This document shows positions 33,487 through 45,637 of a DNA stretch of 64,000 nucleotides, piece after piece. Below the pieces are notes generated by a model. It ran no database searches. It saw nothing but the letters and a program-made list of their open reading frames with translations, and had not been told where the DNA came from. The stretch covers positions 28,823,736-28,887,735 of the forward strand of contig CM038469.1 in the NCBI GenBank assembly GCA_021464415.1. Reading direction: 5' to 3'. The translations under genes were made by a program, and so were the position numbers. Position 1 is the first letter of the stretch; each line of letters starts with the position of its first letter. Origin of the DNA: Lonicera japonica. Lineage: Eukaryota > Streptophyta > Magnoliopsida > Dipsacales > Caprifoliaceae.

Positions 33487-35527
33487 ATGGTGACAAAGTA
33501 TGAAATTGAGAAATTCAACGGGAGTAATTTTTGATCACTGACGATGACAAGTGGAACGAGATGGATGGCAATGCAATTGTTGACTTGCACTTAGCACTAG
33601 CCGACGGAGTGTTATCTAGTATGGCAAAAAAGAAGACAACAAATGAGATATGGGACACACTAATAAGGTTGTACGAGGCAAAGTCATTACACAACAAGAT
33701 CTTTTTAAAAAGGAGACTTTATACTCTTCGAATGGCGGAATCCACACCGGTGACCGACTATATCAACACCCTGAATACTCTATTTTCACAACTTACAATG
33801 TTGGGTCATAAAATAGAGACTTCTGAACGAGCGAAACTTCTACTCCAAAGTTTGCCTGACTCATACGATTAACTCATCATCAACCTGACAAACAACGTCT
33901 TGACTGACTATCTAGTCTTCGACGAACTTGCAGCCGCAGTTCTAGAGGAAGAAAGCAGGCGCAAAAATAAAGAAGACAGACAATCAAATTCACAGTAGGT
34001 GGAAGCATTGACGATGATGAGAGGAAGATCATCAGAGCGTGGCTTTAATGAAAGTCAAAATCGTAGTAGATCAAAATCAAGGAGTAAGAAGAATTTCAGG
34101 TGCTATAATTGTGGCAAGAAAAGGGCACATCAAAAGGGACTGTAAGAAGAGGAGTGGAGATCATGAGTCATCAAATGCTCAAAGAAATGTGGCAAGTACC
34201 TCAGATGATGGTGAAGTACTATACAGTAAGGCAACACTGAGCTTGGAAGGCAGAAAATTGTTCGCTGATGTCTGGCTCTTAGACTCAGGAGCAACCTGGC
34301 ACCTGACACCTCGGAGAGAATGGTTTCACATGTATAAACCTATCTCTGGAGTATCTGTCTACATGGGTAACGATCATGCCTTGGAGATTGCTGGTATTGG
34401 TTCTATTAAAATAAAAATGTTTGATGTAACAGTTCACACAATTCAGGATGTACGACACGTTGAAGGCCTAAAAAAGAATCTACTATTATTGGGACAGATA
34501 GATAATCTCGGATGCAAAACCCATATAGAAAATGGGACCATAAAAATTATCAAAGGCGCGCTTGTTATTTTAAAGGCAGATAAGATTGGTGCAAATCTGT
34601 TCATGCTTAAGGGTGAAACACTACAGGAAGGTAATGTTTGTGCTGCGTCAACCAACAAGGAAGAAGAATCGACGATGATGTGGCATTACAAATTAGGCCA
34701 TATGTCGGAACGATGTTTGAATGTTCTCGCAGACATAAAGTTACTTTTGGGGCTCAAATGGGTAAATCTACCTTTTTGTGAGCATTGTATAACAAGTAAG
34801 CAACACAAATAAAGTTTGGTAGATCTATCGCCAGGAGTAAATGTATTTTAGACTTGATTCATTCTGATGTCTAGGAATCACCAGAAATATCCCTAGGATG
34901 AGCAAAGTACTTTGTGTCTTTCATAGACGATTTCTCTATGAGATGTTGGGTGTACCTAATTAAGAAGAAGTCAGATATGTTTCTAGTGTTCAAAGAATTC
35001 AAAGTGCGGGTGGAACTTGAATCTGGAAAGAAGATCAAGAGTTTAAGGACAGACAATGGAACAGAGTATACAAACGGCGAGTTTCTTACTCTTTGTAAGT
35101 AAGAAGGTATCGAAAGGCAGTTCACGGTTATATACAATCCACAGCAAAACAGGGTGGCAGAGCGGATGAACAGGACTCTTGCAGAAAGAATGAGAGCCAT
35201 GTTGAGAACGGCAGGATTACCCAACTCTTTTTGGGCAAAAGCAGCTAAAACTGCCTGTTATGTGATAAATCGATCTCCATCAAAGGCAATTGAGTTAAAG
35301 ACGCCAATGGATATGTGTATTGAAAAGCCAACAGATTACTCTACTTTATATTCGTTTGGATGTCCTGTGTATGTAATGTACAACGCCCAAAAAAGAACGA
35401 AACTGGACCCGAAATCTAGGAAATGTATATTCTTAAGGTATGCTGATGGAGTGAAGGGGTATCGCCTGTGGGATCCCATTACCCGCAAGGTAATATTCAG
35501 CAGAGATGTGATCTTTATAGAGGATTA
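33487..35527 (+). pseudogene. Copia gag, protease and integrase remnants
   Basis: An ATG at 33487 opens gag but meets a stop within about 15 codons, apparently at a deletion. The remainder at 33531-33872 is a retrotransposon gag of the UBN2 type. A zinc-knuckle region near 34100-34145 (GHIKRDC half visible) is frameshifted. The protease site LDSGATWHLTPR lies at about 34277-34312. The pre-integrase HYKLGHMSERCL block and the C...H...C zinc site follow near 34683-34800. Integrase runs from about 34900 to 35527 in two frames and includes the NPQQNRVAERMNR box near 35140-35175. At least four breaks are present, so no polyprotein can be made. Confidence 0.85.
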
Positions 35528-36156
35528 ACTACAAAAGAAAGATGAAAGGGAAAACACTCAGAAAGAAAATTCAGATACTACAACAGTTCAGGTGGATAAT
35601 AGTTCAGTACAAGAAAATCCAGCTTCTTCTGAAGATACACCAGAACACGAGATAAAGGAACCAGTCCAGTCTAAGGCTATAGAAGTTCGGAGGTCAATTC
35701 GCGAGAAAAGGCCACCAGCTTGGCCGTCGGAATATGTTACGAAAACTAATATTGCATGCTGTCTTTTAAGGGAGGAAGATGAGCCAACAACTTTCCACGA
35801 AGCTATAAGTAGCTCAGATGCATCTTTGTGGATAACAGCAATGCAGGAGGAAATTGAAGCTCTACACAAAAACAAAACGTGGAAACTAGTACCATTACCT
35901 AGTGGATGTAAAGTTATTGGTAATAAATGGGTTTATAAGATCAAACGTGACAGCAATGATCAGGTGGAGCGGTACCGTGCTAGACTTGTGGTAAAGGGAT
36001 ATGCTCAGAAAGAAGACATTGATTTCAATGAGATATCTTCTGTAACGACCCGGTCCCATCTCAATACGATATTGTCCGCTCTGGGTAGCGTCCTAGATAG
36101 GCTTCAGCCCCAGGACATCTACCCTCACGACTTTGTTTTTGGGAGCTCACGACCAG

Positions 36157-36235
36157 CTTCCCAGGGGGTCACCCATCCCTGGATTTCTCTGGTCCAAGCA
36201 CGCTTAACTTCGGAGTTTTCATGGGATCCGAAGCC
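36157..36235 (-). other. 5S-rRNA-like segments of the Cassandra array
   Basis: The 5S-derived core (GGATCCCAT, GAACTCCGAAGTTAAGCGTG or a one-base variant, and GGATGGGTGACC with one base altered) is present in all three LTRs, at 36157-36235, 36648-36726 and 37100-37178, on the minus strand. It supplies an internal Pol III promoter in the Cassandra family. It is not a ribosomal 5S gene. Confidence 0.88.
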
Positions 36236-36338
36236 AGTGAGCTACCCAAAAGGCCTCGTACTTAATTAGCGACCATATCTTACTTATATGGGTCTCCAAG
36301 GATCCCCCAACTTGCGGTGTGGGATGCCCCCTTTGAGC

Positions 36339-36455
36339 TACCATTCCTCCACACAAGGGAGTACTCATCACTCGAGCTACCATTCCTCCACACAAGGGAG
36401 TACTCATCACTCGAGCTACCATTCCTCCACACAGGGAGTACTCATCACTCAGGGC
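36339..36455 (+). repeat. 39 bp tandem repeat inside Cassandra LTR
   Basis: A GAGCTACCATTCCTCCACAC...TACTCATCACTC unit occurs three times in this LTR and twice in the other two LTRs of the array (near 36828-36905 and 37278-37355). The intron 1 element has a single unit. The copy difference of 39 bp fully explains the 421 versus 382 bp LTR lengths. Confidence 0.9.
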
Positions 36456-38794
36456 GTCACATCCTTCCCCCCAAGGGAATCGACGTCCTCGTCGACACAC
36501 CGTACTCTGTGGGGTCCGCTCTGATACCATTTGTAACGACCCGGTCCTACCTCAGTACGATATTGTCTGCTCTGGGTAGCGTCCTAGACAGGCTTCAGCC
36601 CCAGGACATCTACCCTCACGGCTTTGTTTTTGGGAGCTCACGACCAGCTTCCCAGGGGGTCACCCATCCCTGGATTTCTCTGGTCCAAGCACGCTTAACT
36701 TCGGAGTTCTCATGGGATCCGAAGCCAGTGAGCTACCCAAAAGGCCTCGTACTTAATTAGCGACCATATCTTACTTATATGGGTCTCCAAGGATCCCCCA
36801 ACTTCCGGTGTGGGATGCCCCCTTTGAGCTACCATTCCTCCACACAAGGGAGTACTCATCACTCGAGCTACCATTCCTCCACACAGGGAGTACTCATCAC
36901 TCAGGGCGTCACATCCTTCCCCCCAAGGGAATCGACGTCCTCGTCGACACACCGTACTCTGTGGGGTCCGCTCTGATACCATTTGTAACGACCCGGTCCC
37001 ACCTCAGTACGATATTGTCCGCTCTGGGTAGCGTCCTAGACAGGCTTCAGCCCCAGGACATCTACCCTCACGGCTTTGTTTTTGGGAGCTCACGACCAGC
37101 TTCCCAGGGGGTCACCCATCCCTGGATTTCTCTGGTCCAAGCACGCTTAACTTCGGAGTTCTCATGGGATCCGAAGCCAGTGAGCTACCCAAAAGGCCTC
37201 GTACTTAATTAGCGACCATATTTTACTTATATGGGTCTCCAAGGATCCCCCAACTTCCGGTGTGGGATGCCCCCTTTGAGCTACCATTCCTCCACACAAG
37301 GGAGTACTCATCACTCGAGCTACCATTCCTCCACACAGGGAGTACTCATCACTCAGGGCGTCACATCTTCTTTGGTGGTACGACTTACGTCAATCAGAAT
37401 AGTTCTGGCTATGTGTGCTACACTTGATTTATATTTGAAGCAGTTAGATGTGAAAACTGTATTTCTTCATGGAGAACTTGAAGAAGAAATTTATATGCTC
37501 CAACCACAAGGTTTTGCTGAAATAGGTAATAAGAACTTGGTTTGTAGGTTGAACAAATCTTTATATGGCCTCAAACAGGCGCCGATGTGTTGATATAAGA
37601 GGTTTGATTCCTTCACTGTTAGCCTTGGTTACAATAGGCTTAGTTTAGACCATTGTATGTACTACAAGAGGTTTGGTGGTGATAATGAATTTATTATCTT
37701 GCTGTTGTACGTGGATGACATGTTGGTGGCAGGCCCCAACAAAGCTCAAATCCAGAAATTGAAGGCACAATTGGCTAAGGAGTTCGCAATGAAGGATTTG
37801 GGACTAGCAAACAAGATTTTAGGGATGCAAATTCACCGAGACAAAAATAACAGGAAAATTTGGCTTTTTCAAAAGAACTATTTAAGGAAGATCTTGCGAC
37901 ACTTCAATATGCAAGATTGTAAGCCAATCTCAACCCCACTACCTGTTAATTTTAAGTTATCCTCAAGTATGTGTCCTAGCAATGACGCAGAGATGAAGGA
38001 AATGTCTCGAGTACCGTATGCATCAACAGTGGGAAGTTTAATGTTCGCTATGATATGTATAAGACCAGACATTGCACAAGCAGTGGGAATGATTAGTCAA
38101 TACATGGTGAATCCAGGTGGAGAGCATTGGAGTATAGTGAAGAGGATTCTGAGATATATCAAAAGAACCTCAGATGCAACTTTATGTTATGAAGGATCAT
38201 GATTAACTGTCAGAGGTTACGTGGATTCAGATTTTGCAGGAGATCTCGACAAAAGAAAATCTACTTTAGGTTATGTGTTTACAATTGCAGGAGGAGTTGT
38301 AAGCTGGATATCAAAACTGCAGACTGTGGTAGCTTTGTCTACAACAGAAGCAGAATATATGGTGGCTACACAAGCTTGCAAGGAAGCAGTTTAAATTCAA
38401 AAATTATTGGAGGAGCTCGGGCACAAACAAGAGAAAATTACTCTATTTTGTGACAGTCAGAGTGCCTTGTACATTGCAAGGAATCCAGCCTTTCATTCAA
38501 GAACAAAGCACATAGGAGTACAATATCACTTCGTCCGAACAGTGATAGAAGATGGAAATGTGGATATGCAAAAGATTCATATAAATGAGAACCTAGCAGA
38601 TGTTCTGACCAAGCCGATTAATACTGACAAGTTTGAATGGAGTAGATCCTTGTGTGGTTTAGCAAAAATGTAAACATGTATGGAGCTGACAAATAAAGAA
38701 GGATGGAAGGGATACAAAGATCTCTCGGATGATTACTTTAGTATGGCAAATATTGTTAAAAATTGTTTTAACAATTATTCGCCAAGGTGGAGAT

Positions 38795-39274
38795 TGTTGA
38801 GTAAATGGTCAAAAATGGGTGATGGTTGTTGGGTAAATGTTCAAACATGGGTGGTGGTAAATGGTCAAAAGTGGTTACCACTTTTTGACCTTACCAACCA
38901 ATCTTTCACATGCCATCTAATTTACAGCCAGCTTGTACACGGTCATGGGAGGTTATATTCATCTATAAATATGGATGCATATGTATAGTTTAGAACAATA
39001 ATTGCATATAAAGCTTGACAATATAGAGGTTCAAGCAAGAGAGAGAGAGATTATTGTTTCTCCTAAATTAAGAGAGGGTGTAATTGTTCTCTCCTTATAT
39101 TTAAAGAGAATGTGTTGTATCCTATTTTATAAAGTAAAATCCTTCGTCATTTGTCCGTGGTTTTTCCTTCAATTTATTTGGAGGTTTTTCACGTAAATTC
39201 TGTGTGTTTAATTTATTCATTTTCTCAATTTTACTTTAGTTGTGTGTGAGCTTCCTTCCACCAATTTCATAACA
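38795..39274 (+). repeat. 3' LTR of the Copia element
   Basis: 480 bp, ends in TTTCATAACA and is followed by the ACTGT target duplication (39275-39279). The GA repeat near 39040 is longer than in the 5' LTR. Confidence 0.92.
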
Positions 39275-39326
39275 ACTGTGTTGCAGCTGTTGATAATCAT
39301 GGGGCAGCTGTCGCCTGCGTGGTGAG

Positions 39327-40206
39327 CAGTGGCGGATGTAGGAGGGCTGGGGGGGGGGGGCCCGGGTACCCCCGAGATATTTTAAACCCTCATTAGTATT
39401 AGTATTTTTTTTTATAAATATAATTGTTGGCACTCTTTAAATAAAATTATGCATTTTTATTTTGTTATAAATTTTTTTATCTCTAAAAATTATTTTAGAG
39501 TGTTAATTTTTTTTATGGAGTGTCAATAGTTATACCCATTATTATTTATATTATAAGTATTCAATAAATTTAAGTGGCTATGGTTCCTCTTAATAAATTT
39601 ATAGAGTATCATATTTTTTATGTTGTGTTTTGGCCTATGAAGCACGGACGCGACACGCGATACGCGTTTCGACACGACACGCGACACGTGACATGCGACA
39701 TGCAATTTTTCTAAAATGTAGGACACGACATGCAATTCTTCAAGTGTGTCAAAAGTATCACTGGTAATATCCCAATACTTACTATCTTCTATTGTGTAGG
39801 CCTCGGGTTGGGGCTGAGCAGTCGTCGATGGTTGGGGCTAAGGTTTTCTTTCGATGGTAGCTTGGAAATGGGGCTAGGTTTTACGGGTTAAAGAGAGAAA
39901 TGATATTTGTTACATTTGTTTTATTTTCAAATTGTATTATTATTATTATTTTCACCCCATATTTTTAGTTTTGTTTTATATTCACCCCTTTTTACGTGTC
40001 CCTAACGTGTCCTCAGCGTGTCCCCAGCGTGTTGGTGTAAAAAAAATTTATTAAACAATGGGACACTCTCCGACACGCGTGTCCCAGCGTGTCCTCGCGT
40101 GTCTGTGTGTCCGGCACATGTCGGGTAGGATACGCGCCCTCCAAGAGAGTGTCCGTGCATCATAGGTTTTGGCCCTCCCGTACTCCAAATCCTGGATCTA
40201 CCACTG
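39327..40206. mobile_element. hAT-type non-autonomous element
   Basis: A perfect 8 bp duplication GTGGTGAG flanks the block (39319-39326, 40207-40214). Its termini are CAGTGGCGGATGTAGGAGGG and, in reverse complement, CAGTGGTAGATCCAGGATTT. An 8 bp duplication with CAGTGG ends is the hAT pattern. It lies in the LINE RNase H remnant, and removing it restores the match to copy 1 (26430-26440). It has no transposase and carries a further element at 39635-40165. Confidence 0.88.
39635..40165. mobile_element. TIR element nested in the hAT element
   Basis: Ends are CTATGAAGCACGGAC and, in reverse complement, CTATGATGCACGGAC. GTTTTGGC is duplicated on both sides (39627-39634, 40166-40173; a 9 bp reading is also possible). 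Both arms are rich in CGCGACACG / CGTGTCC phrases that are inverted relative to each other. No coding frame is present. Mutator-like or hAT-like cannot be decided from an 8-9 bp duplication. Confidence 0.75.
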
Positions 40207-40214
40207 GTGGTGAG

Positions 40215-40989
40215 AGACGTGTCTGGCTCTGCTTTTAATGGATTTGCTCATAAAATCCATGGTCCTTCTTCAGTGCTTTTAGATGTTCATTAGGCTTGTA
40301 TCTACTGCGTTAAATCTAGTTTCTCGGAGCCTCAGTGGTTTCGTTGTGTAGCGCTGCACTTGGGGACCCTTCGTAGGAAATTGCATTGGTTATCAAGGAC
40401 ATTTTTATCTTACACTTGATTGGCTCTCGTTCTTTTGTGACAGTGCATAAATCTGCCAATCAAGCCCAGAGGCGGACCAGGGATTTTTCGAGGGGTGGGC
40501 CGATAATAATAAACAAAAAAATCATAAAAAAAATATCGAAAATATGACTATAAAGTGAAAAAAAAATATAATTTAAATATTTGAATTCATACATAATGAA
40601 AAGTATTTAACAAAGTTGAGCTCGACGAGTTTTTAATGATTTAAATTCATCAATTACAGATTTTAACTAATATATATTTATGTTGAATTAAAGGGTGAAC
40701 TAAAACTTAGTAAAGGAGTGGGCCAAAACTTAGCAAAGGGGTGAGCTTAAACTATTTTTTTTACTTTTTTTTACAAGTGCTAGTAGGTTTTTCAAAATTT
40801 TCTCCTGTGTTAAAGCCCACTATGTCCCCCTAGGTCCTCCCCTATTCAAGTCGCAAATGGGATTGCTCGACGTGCAAGGGATTCGGGTTCTTGGTGTTAC
40901 AACCATTCTTATGTTCCTCCTAAGCTGGCATCTCTTTTGTCTATGGATGCTGCCCTGTTTAGTTGTTTGCCTCGTGTTTGTTTGTTTTG
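40215..40989 (+). pseudogene. LINE remnant, copy 2 (right part) with a further MITE
   Basis: Continues the RNase H sequence of the LINE after the Copia and hAT insertions and matches copy 1 from about 26435 to 26840. A stretch at about 40467-40845 absent from copy 1 has edges CAGAGGCGGACCAGGG and, in reverse complement, GGGGAGGACCTAGGG. It is probably another degenerate hAT-type MITE. Stops in all frames exclude a product. Confidence 0.7.
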
Positions 40990-42938
40990 TCAAAACATAA
41001 AATAGAATAAAATAAAAATTCAAACCCTAAGAAAAACGCCAATTGAAATCGAATAGTAAATTAAATGCCTAAAATTCAAACTCCCATAAAAACCCAATTG
41101 AAATAGAATACTAAATATCATGAAAGTAAATTTTTTTTTAAAAACCCCAATAATTGAATCCTCAAATTTCACTTTCAACAACACATTTCAAATTCTGAAA
41201 AAGGTTCTCCTTCTCAAATTCAACCCCACAATACGATTACATGAAACTAATGTAATGCAATCAAACTTTGGGCAGTAATTTAAAGCAATCAAGGTTTAGA
41301 CCCACTTAACTTATTATCGGTTAATCGCACAAAAGTTATTTAAAATTATCGTGAATGGGAGTGAAACACAAGTTAATTTTCTCAGATATTTCAATAGCTA
41401 CAAATTTGGCTACAAATTGTGAATCGGAGTAAAAAGCGATTTAATTTCCTCCAATATTTCAAATTCTAAAGCTAAAATTCAGAATAGATAATAAAATTAC
41501 AAATCTTTTCAATATTAACTCAATAAAATAATAAAATAAAATTAAACTTGAATTCCAATTCTATGGGTGAGCCCGAATTGAGTTAGAACCAAGAAACAAA
41601 ACAAATTGGATATTTCTTAATTTGTCTGTGTGTATAAAGAGAGAAAAAAAATGCCATTTTCATTCATAATGTTTTGCACTTGGCGAGATGAACTATCATG
41701 ATATTTAAGTTAATAGCAAATGTATGAAAACTTATTTAAAATGAATGGTTGGTTAATTAATGTGTGTTTGGTAACACATCTGATTTTTCCTATAATTCAA
41801 AAATTCTCTCTAATTTATGGTTAGTATTTTCATAAAAAAAAATTAAAATTATTCAATATTCATTAAAATTATTCCGTGGAAGTTACCGAAGGCAACCTCA
41901 TATCTTAATAAATAAATTAAAACCCTCACAGCTGAATCTCTTAATAGTAAATTTTAAGAACTTAGATATTTAAAGAATAAATAAAATAAATATCTTACAA
42001 GTAGATTAAAGAAATATATCTATAAATTCAATAGAAAACAATTTCATAATAACAAACGCCAAAACAAGAATGTACATATATATTAACAATGTTCTAGTTT
42101 AAAAAGTATCGTCAATGTATTAAAAGTGTCCAAATATATACACGAGACATAAGAGAGGTGAAAAGAAAGAGAACATTGAGAATGTCGCCTCATTTATTAC
42201 CTGATGATGGGATGGAATTTTGTATAGATTTAAATAAGATTTTTAGAGTTACATTTTTTTAATAAAGTGTAAGAGTAATTTTTTAAACATGCTTCCAAAT
42301 ATTTACAAAGTAATACATTAACATATTCTTTGAAGCTGAAAGGGCTAATCCTTACCCACAAGGATCAACTGCTTGTTTTCGATATGAATATTATTAATTA
42401 TAAATGTACAGTAACAATGTATTACTTGTAAATATTATTAATATTTACAAATAATACATTAACATAGAGTTACAAATTGGATTCGTTTTAATATCTGATG
42501 ACCCAACTTATTATCACAAATTCTATTCATAATTAAAAATCCTAACAATATGCATTCAAAAAAAATAAAATACAATACTCAACTAATCAAATCTACAAAA
42601 TTTAATCTTACAAGCTTTAATGGTGGACAAAAATCAAACTTTAAGATCTGATGGTCCAATATATCCGTGAATTTGAGATAAATTTTTGTTAAGTATCAGA
42701 CATGTCAAGTGTTGCACAAACAGATCAAAAATAAATTAAGAAAATTGATTACAAAGCAACAAAATTTCAAGACAATATATTTAGACCAGTTTCAATAAAG
42801 GATACAAGAGGAATATTAAGGCATGGAGTAACCAAAAAAGTAATATGTCTAAACAACAAAAAGGATATAATATATCTGATTGAACACAACAAATTAAGAA
42901 TGATAAGGCATGAAAGGACCGAGCGAAATAATAAGCTT

Positions 42939-42969
<31 letters not shown>

Positions 42970-44391
42970 ACAAAGCCAATCTAATTATCAAGTTAGAAGA
43001 AACAAGTAATTATTCAGACAGGATTAATATTGAAGAAAGAGAGATAAATAATGAAGTTATGTCAAATTTTTGTATTTTTTTTTAATCCCTGTATGCGGTC
43101 TATTTTTTAACTAAAAAATATGCTTGTAAGAGAGCTTAGACTTTTAGTAAAATAATTTGTTGCTTAACTACTAGCTAGACTATTTAACATTTTTATTTTA
43201 TATTTTAATTTAAATTAAATATATTTGACTAGCATATATATCGTATGTGTAGATAGTCAAATTACGTATAAAGCTACTAACAAGAGATCTGAGACGTGAA
43301 CCACTCTTTAACATGAAGAGAGAGGGTTTGATCAATTCCCGTTAGCACCACTAACATTGTCATACAAATGCAACACATAACTTGAGTAGCAACCACCTGT
43401 ATGTATATAAATTGTGTTGTTATTGGACAAATTGGCCACTTGTGTTGTTATTTGGACAAATTGGCCACGCCTGTTTCACCACAAGTGAATTCCTGCTATA
43501 CTAGATTAAAATCACACTGATCTAATAAGATTCTTAAAATGCGCATCAGAATTCACAAACGAGGTAATTTTGTAACAGAACTAATATAATTGATGATATA
43601 TTTTTAATTGATTAGTTTCCTCCCATATTTCAAAGGATAAAATTAGTAGAATACAAAATAGTTAATAAAATGACAAATCCTTTTAATATTAACTCACTAA
43701 AAATATTAAATAAATTTGAAAACATCTTCTTCCAATTCTATTTGTGAGGGGAATATTGCTCCAGAACTAACTTAGAACAATGAAACAAAATAAATTGGAT
43801 CTTTCTTAATTTGTTTGTGTATATAAAGAGATAAGAAATGCAATTTTCATTCATAACGTTTAACTTATTTAAAATGAATGGTTGGTTAATTAATGTGTGT
43901 TTGGTAACACATCTTTTATATGAAAAGCCTCTAGACATCATGTTATTCATCTTAATATATCGTGTTTGATGGCAAATTTATCACATACAATTTTTATTTT
44001 ATTATTAAACGGAGTGCTATATATTTAAAGAATAAATAAAATAAAATATCTTATAAGTATATTAAAGAAATATATCTATAAATGCAACAGAAAACAATTT
44101 CATAATACAAATGCTAAAAAAGTAGTGTCCAAAAATATAACATGAGAGAGGTGGAAAAAAAGAGAAAACATTGGGAATGTGGCCTCATTTTGAGTCCTAG
44201 TTCTCAATTTATGCGAGTTCTTAATTCCCATAGTGGTTACATTTTATTTTATGCAATTTTGAATCTCCATATTCCTTTGGGTTTTTTTCCTGGATAAAGT
44301 GATTCTAATAAAGAGTTAAAGATAACTCATAAATGGCCACTATTGCAAGGTTGGTGGTAATTGTACTTACACTTTGAACTTTTAATTTATT
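40990..44391. repeat. triplicated AT-rich unit, copy 3 (left part)
   Basis: Colinear with copies 1 and 2 up to the block near 44375, where the foldback element, the solo LTR and the virus-bearing block interrupt it. It resumes at 47004-47060 and 56134-56580 and runs directly into the 3' flank of the intact SQD1 gene. It includes a TA microsatellite (42938-42962). No gene is seen. Confidence 0.85.
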
Positions 44392-45632
44392 ACGGTATCA
44401 GAGCCTATCTCATACGCACCGGTGCCTACGCACCATGGTCCATCTCCCTCTCTCTCTCGAAAACCCAGCTCCATGGTCCCTCCCTCTCTCAGAAATTCGA
44501 CAACCTCCATGTCCCTCTCTCTCTAAAATCCGACGGGAACAATCTCTCTCGCTCTCTAAAATTCCATTGTAAACTAAAAATTAAATAATATCGTACACAG
44601 TTTACCCATAGATTGGAGTAATTGGGATGAGGAAACTTTTGTTGAAGTTTTGCATAGTGTTTATGATGAAGATAAGTATATTTGTTTTCATAGTTTTTAT
44701 GGGAGTTCCACTATAATGTCAATTGAATTATTCCAATTACCAAATACTAATTATTTAAGCGGTGAGAAAAGTTTGTGGTCTTCATATTTAAGAACTCACA
44801 CGAGGTTAAACTTTGGTACTAGTGAGTCAAGTTTTGAACAAAATCTATTAATGGGAGTATTGGAGGTAGTACAATGTTTGATATAAAATTGAATGAAATC
44901 GCAGCATCAAATTGCAAGCCTTAATCGAAACAGAGAAATATAGGAGCGTGTAAAGGACTGAAGAAGTACTCAACCACATCTAGCACCTAATTCGAAAAGA
45001 GAAACTAAATCCAAGACCTCTTACATCATGAACCAGATCCAAAAAAATATGGATATAGACTGCTGTTTTGATGATGTGTTTTTACCAAATCCAAATATAT
45101 GAAAACGTGACTGATTAAGAGAATTGGAGGAAAAATTCTAGTATTAGAAAGATAATCAATGTCATTGGTTACAAACATGGAACAACCTCTAAAGAAAAAA
45201 AGCTAATAAGAGTAAGAACTGTGGAAGGAGATCCAACTGTCAGCAAGCTTCGAACCAAGGTTCCGTCAAATACTTCTACAACAATCTTTAAAAGAACAGA
45301 ATAATCCATCAATTATTCTAAACTCATAACTATACACCTCACAATCGGATTTTCAAGAGAGGAAGATGGAGGTTGGTCGGATTTTAGAGAGAGTGTGAGA
45401 TTGTTCCCGTCCGATTTTAGAGAGAGAGAGGGACATGGAGGTCGTCGGATTTCTGAGAGAGGCATGGAGCTGGGTTTCATGCATTTGAGAGAGAGGAGAG
45501 CTGTATTGTTTGTGTTCTTGTATTTGAGAGAGAGAGATGTATTGTTTGACCGAAGAAATAACAAAAGTATTTTCTGTCTCGATTTCTACGCGAGGGGCAC
45601 TGGTGCGTACGCACATAGGCTCTGATTACAGT
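44392..45632. mobile_element. long inverted-repeat (foldback) element
   Basis: The left arm (44392 to about 44570) matches the reverse complement of the right arm (about 45350-45632). Shared pieces include ATCAGAGCCTAT, TACGCACC, CCAGCTCCATG, the AAATCCGACGGGAACAATCTC region and many CTCTCT runs. The middle (44570-45350) is unrelated AT-rich sequence without a convincing gene. Copies 1 and 2 of the surrounding unit have an empty site here. The left end reads GGTATCAGAGCC, which resembles a retrotransposon primer site, but no LTR precedes it. The target duplication is obscured by the solo LTR inserted at the right end. Confidence 0.6.
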
Positions 45633-45637
45633 ATTAC

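Larger units (their letters stand above)
36041..37365 (-). mobile_element. tandem Cassandra array (three LTRs, two internal domains)
   Basis: LTRs at 36041-36461 (421 bp), 36532-36913 (382 bp) and 36984-37365 (382 bp) are separated by two 70 bp internal domains (36462-36531, 36914-36983). On the minus strand each LTR starts TGTGACGCCCTGAG and ends GGGTCGTTACA. Each internal domain begins with the TGGTATCAGAGC primer site and ends in a GGGGGGAAGGA polypurine tract. A single 5 bp duplication TCTTC flanks the whole array (36036-36040, 37366-37370), so it behaves as one insertion. Copies are nearly identical, hence recent. The first LTR has three copies of a 39 bp repeat where the others have two. 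Confidence 0.95.
35528..38672 (+). pseudogene. Copia reverse transcriptase and RNase H, split by Cassandra
   Basis: Reverse transcriptase starts in the frame at 35592-36040 (TWKLVPLPSG, KWVYKIKRD, ARLVVKGYAQ). It is interrupted by the Cassandra array at 36041-37365 and resumes in the same frame at 37371, with VVRLTSIR and then QLDVKTVFLHGEL. The YVDD active site is at 37708-37719, in another frame after a stop near 37590. RNase H lies at about 38200-38672 in two further frames and ends with a LADVLTKP box. The codon phase across the Cassandra insertion is kept once one target duplication is discounted, so that insertion itself explains only one of the breaks. Confidence 0.88.
32931..39274 (+). 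mobile_element. Copia LTR retrotransposon, Tork/Tnt1-like, decayed
   Basis: LTRs of 476 and 480 bp (32931-33406, 38795-39274) begin TGTTGAGTAAATGG and end TTTCATAACA, with roughly twenty differences by eye. The primer site TGGTATCAGAGC (initiator tRNA-Met) starts two bases after the 5' LTR, and a purine-rich GGTGGAGAT precedes the 3' LTR. ACTGT is duplicated at 32926-32930 and 39275-39279, inside the LINE RNase H region. The order gag, protease, integrase, reverse transcriptase, RNase H is Copia type. Without the nested Cassandra array the element is about 5.0 kb, a normal Copia size. Stops and frameshifts throughout make it non-autonomous. Confidence 0.93.

Noticed and set aside
36157..37178. 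5S rRNA genes
   Set aside because: Only the middle and 3' part of 5S is recognisable, it carries insertions, and each copy lies inside an LTR with a primer site and polypurine tract next to it. This is Cassandra and not a 5S array.
44361..45625. Serine/proline-rich or arginine/glutamate-rich ORFs as possible genes
   Set aside because: These frames are translations of CTCTCT and GAGAGA runs in the two arms of the foldback element and are mirror images of each other.
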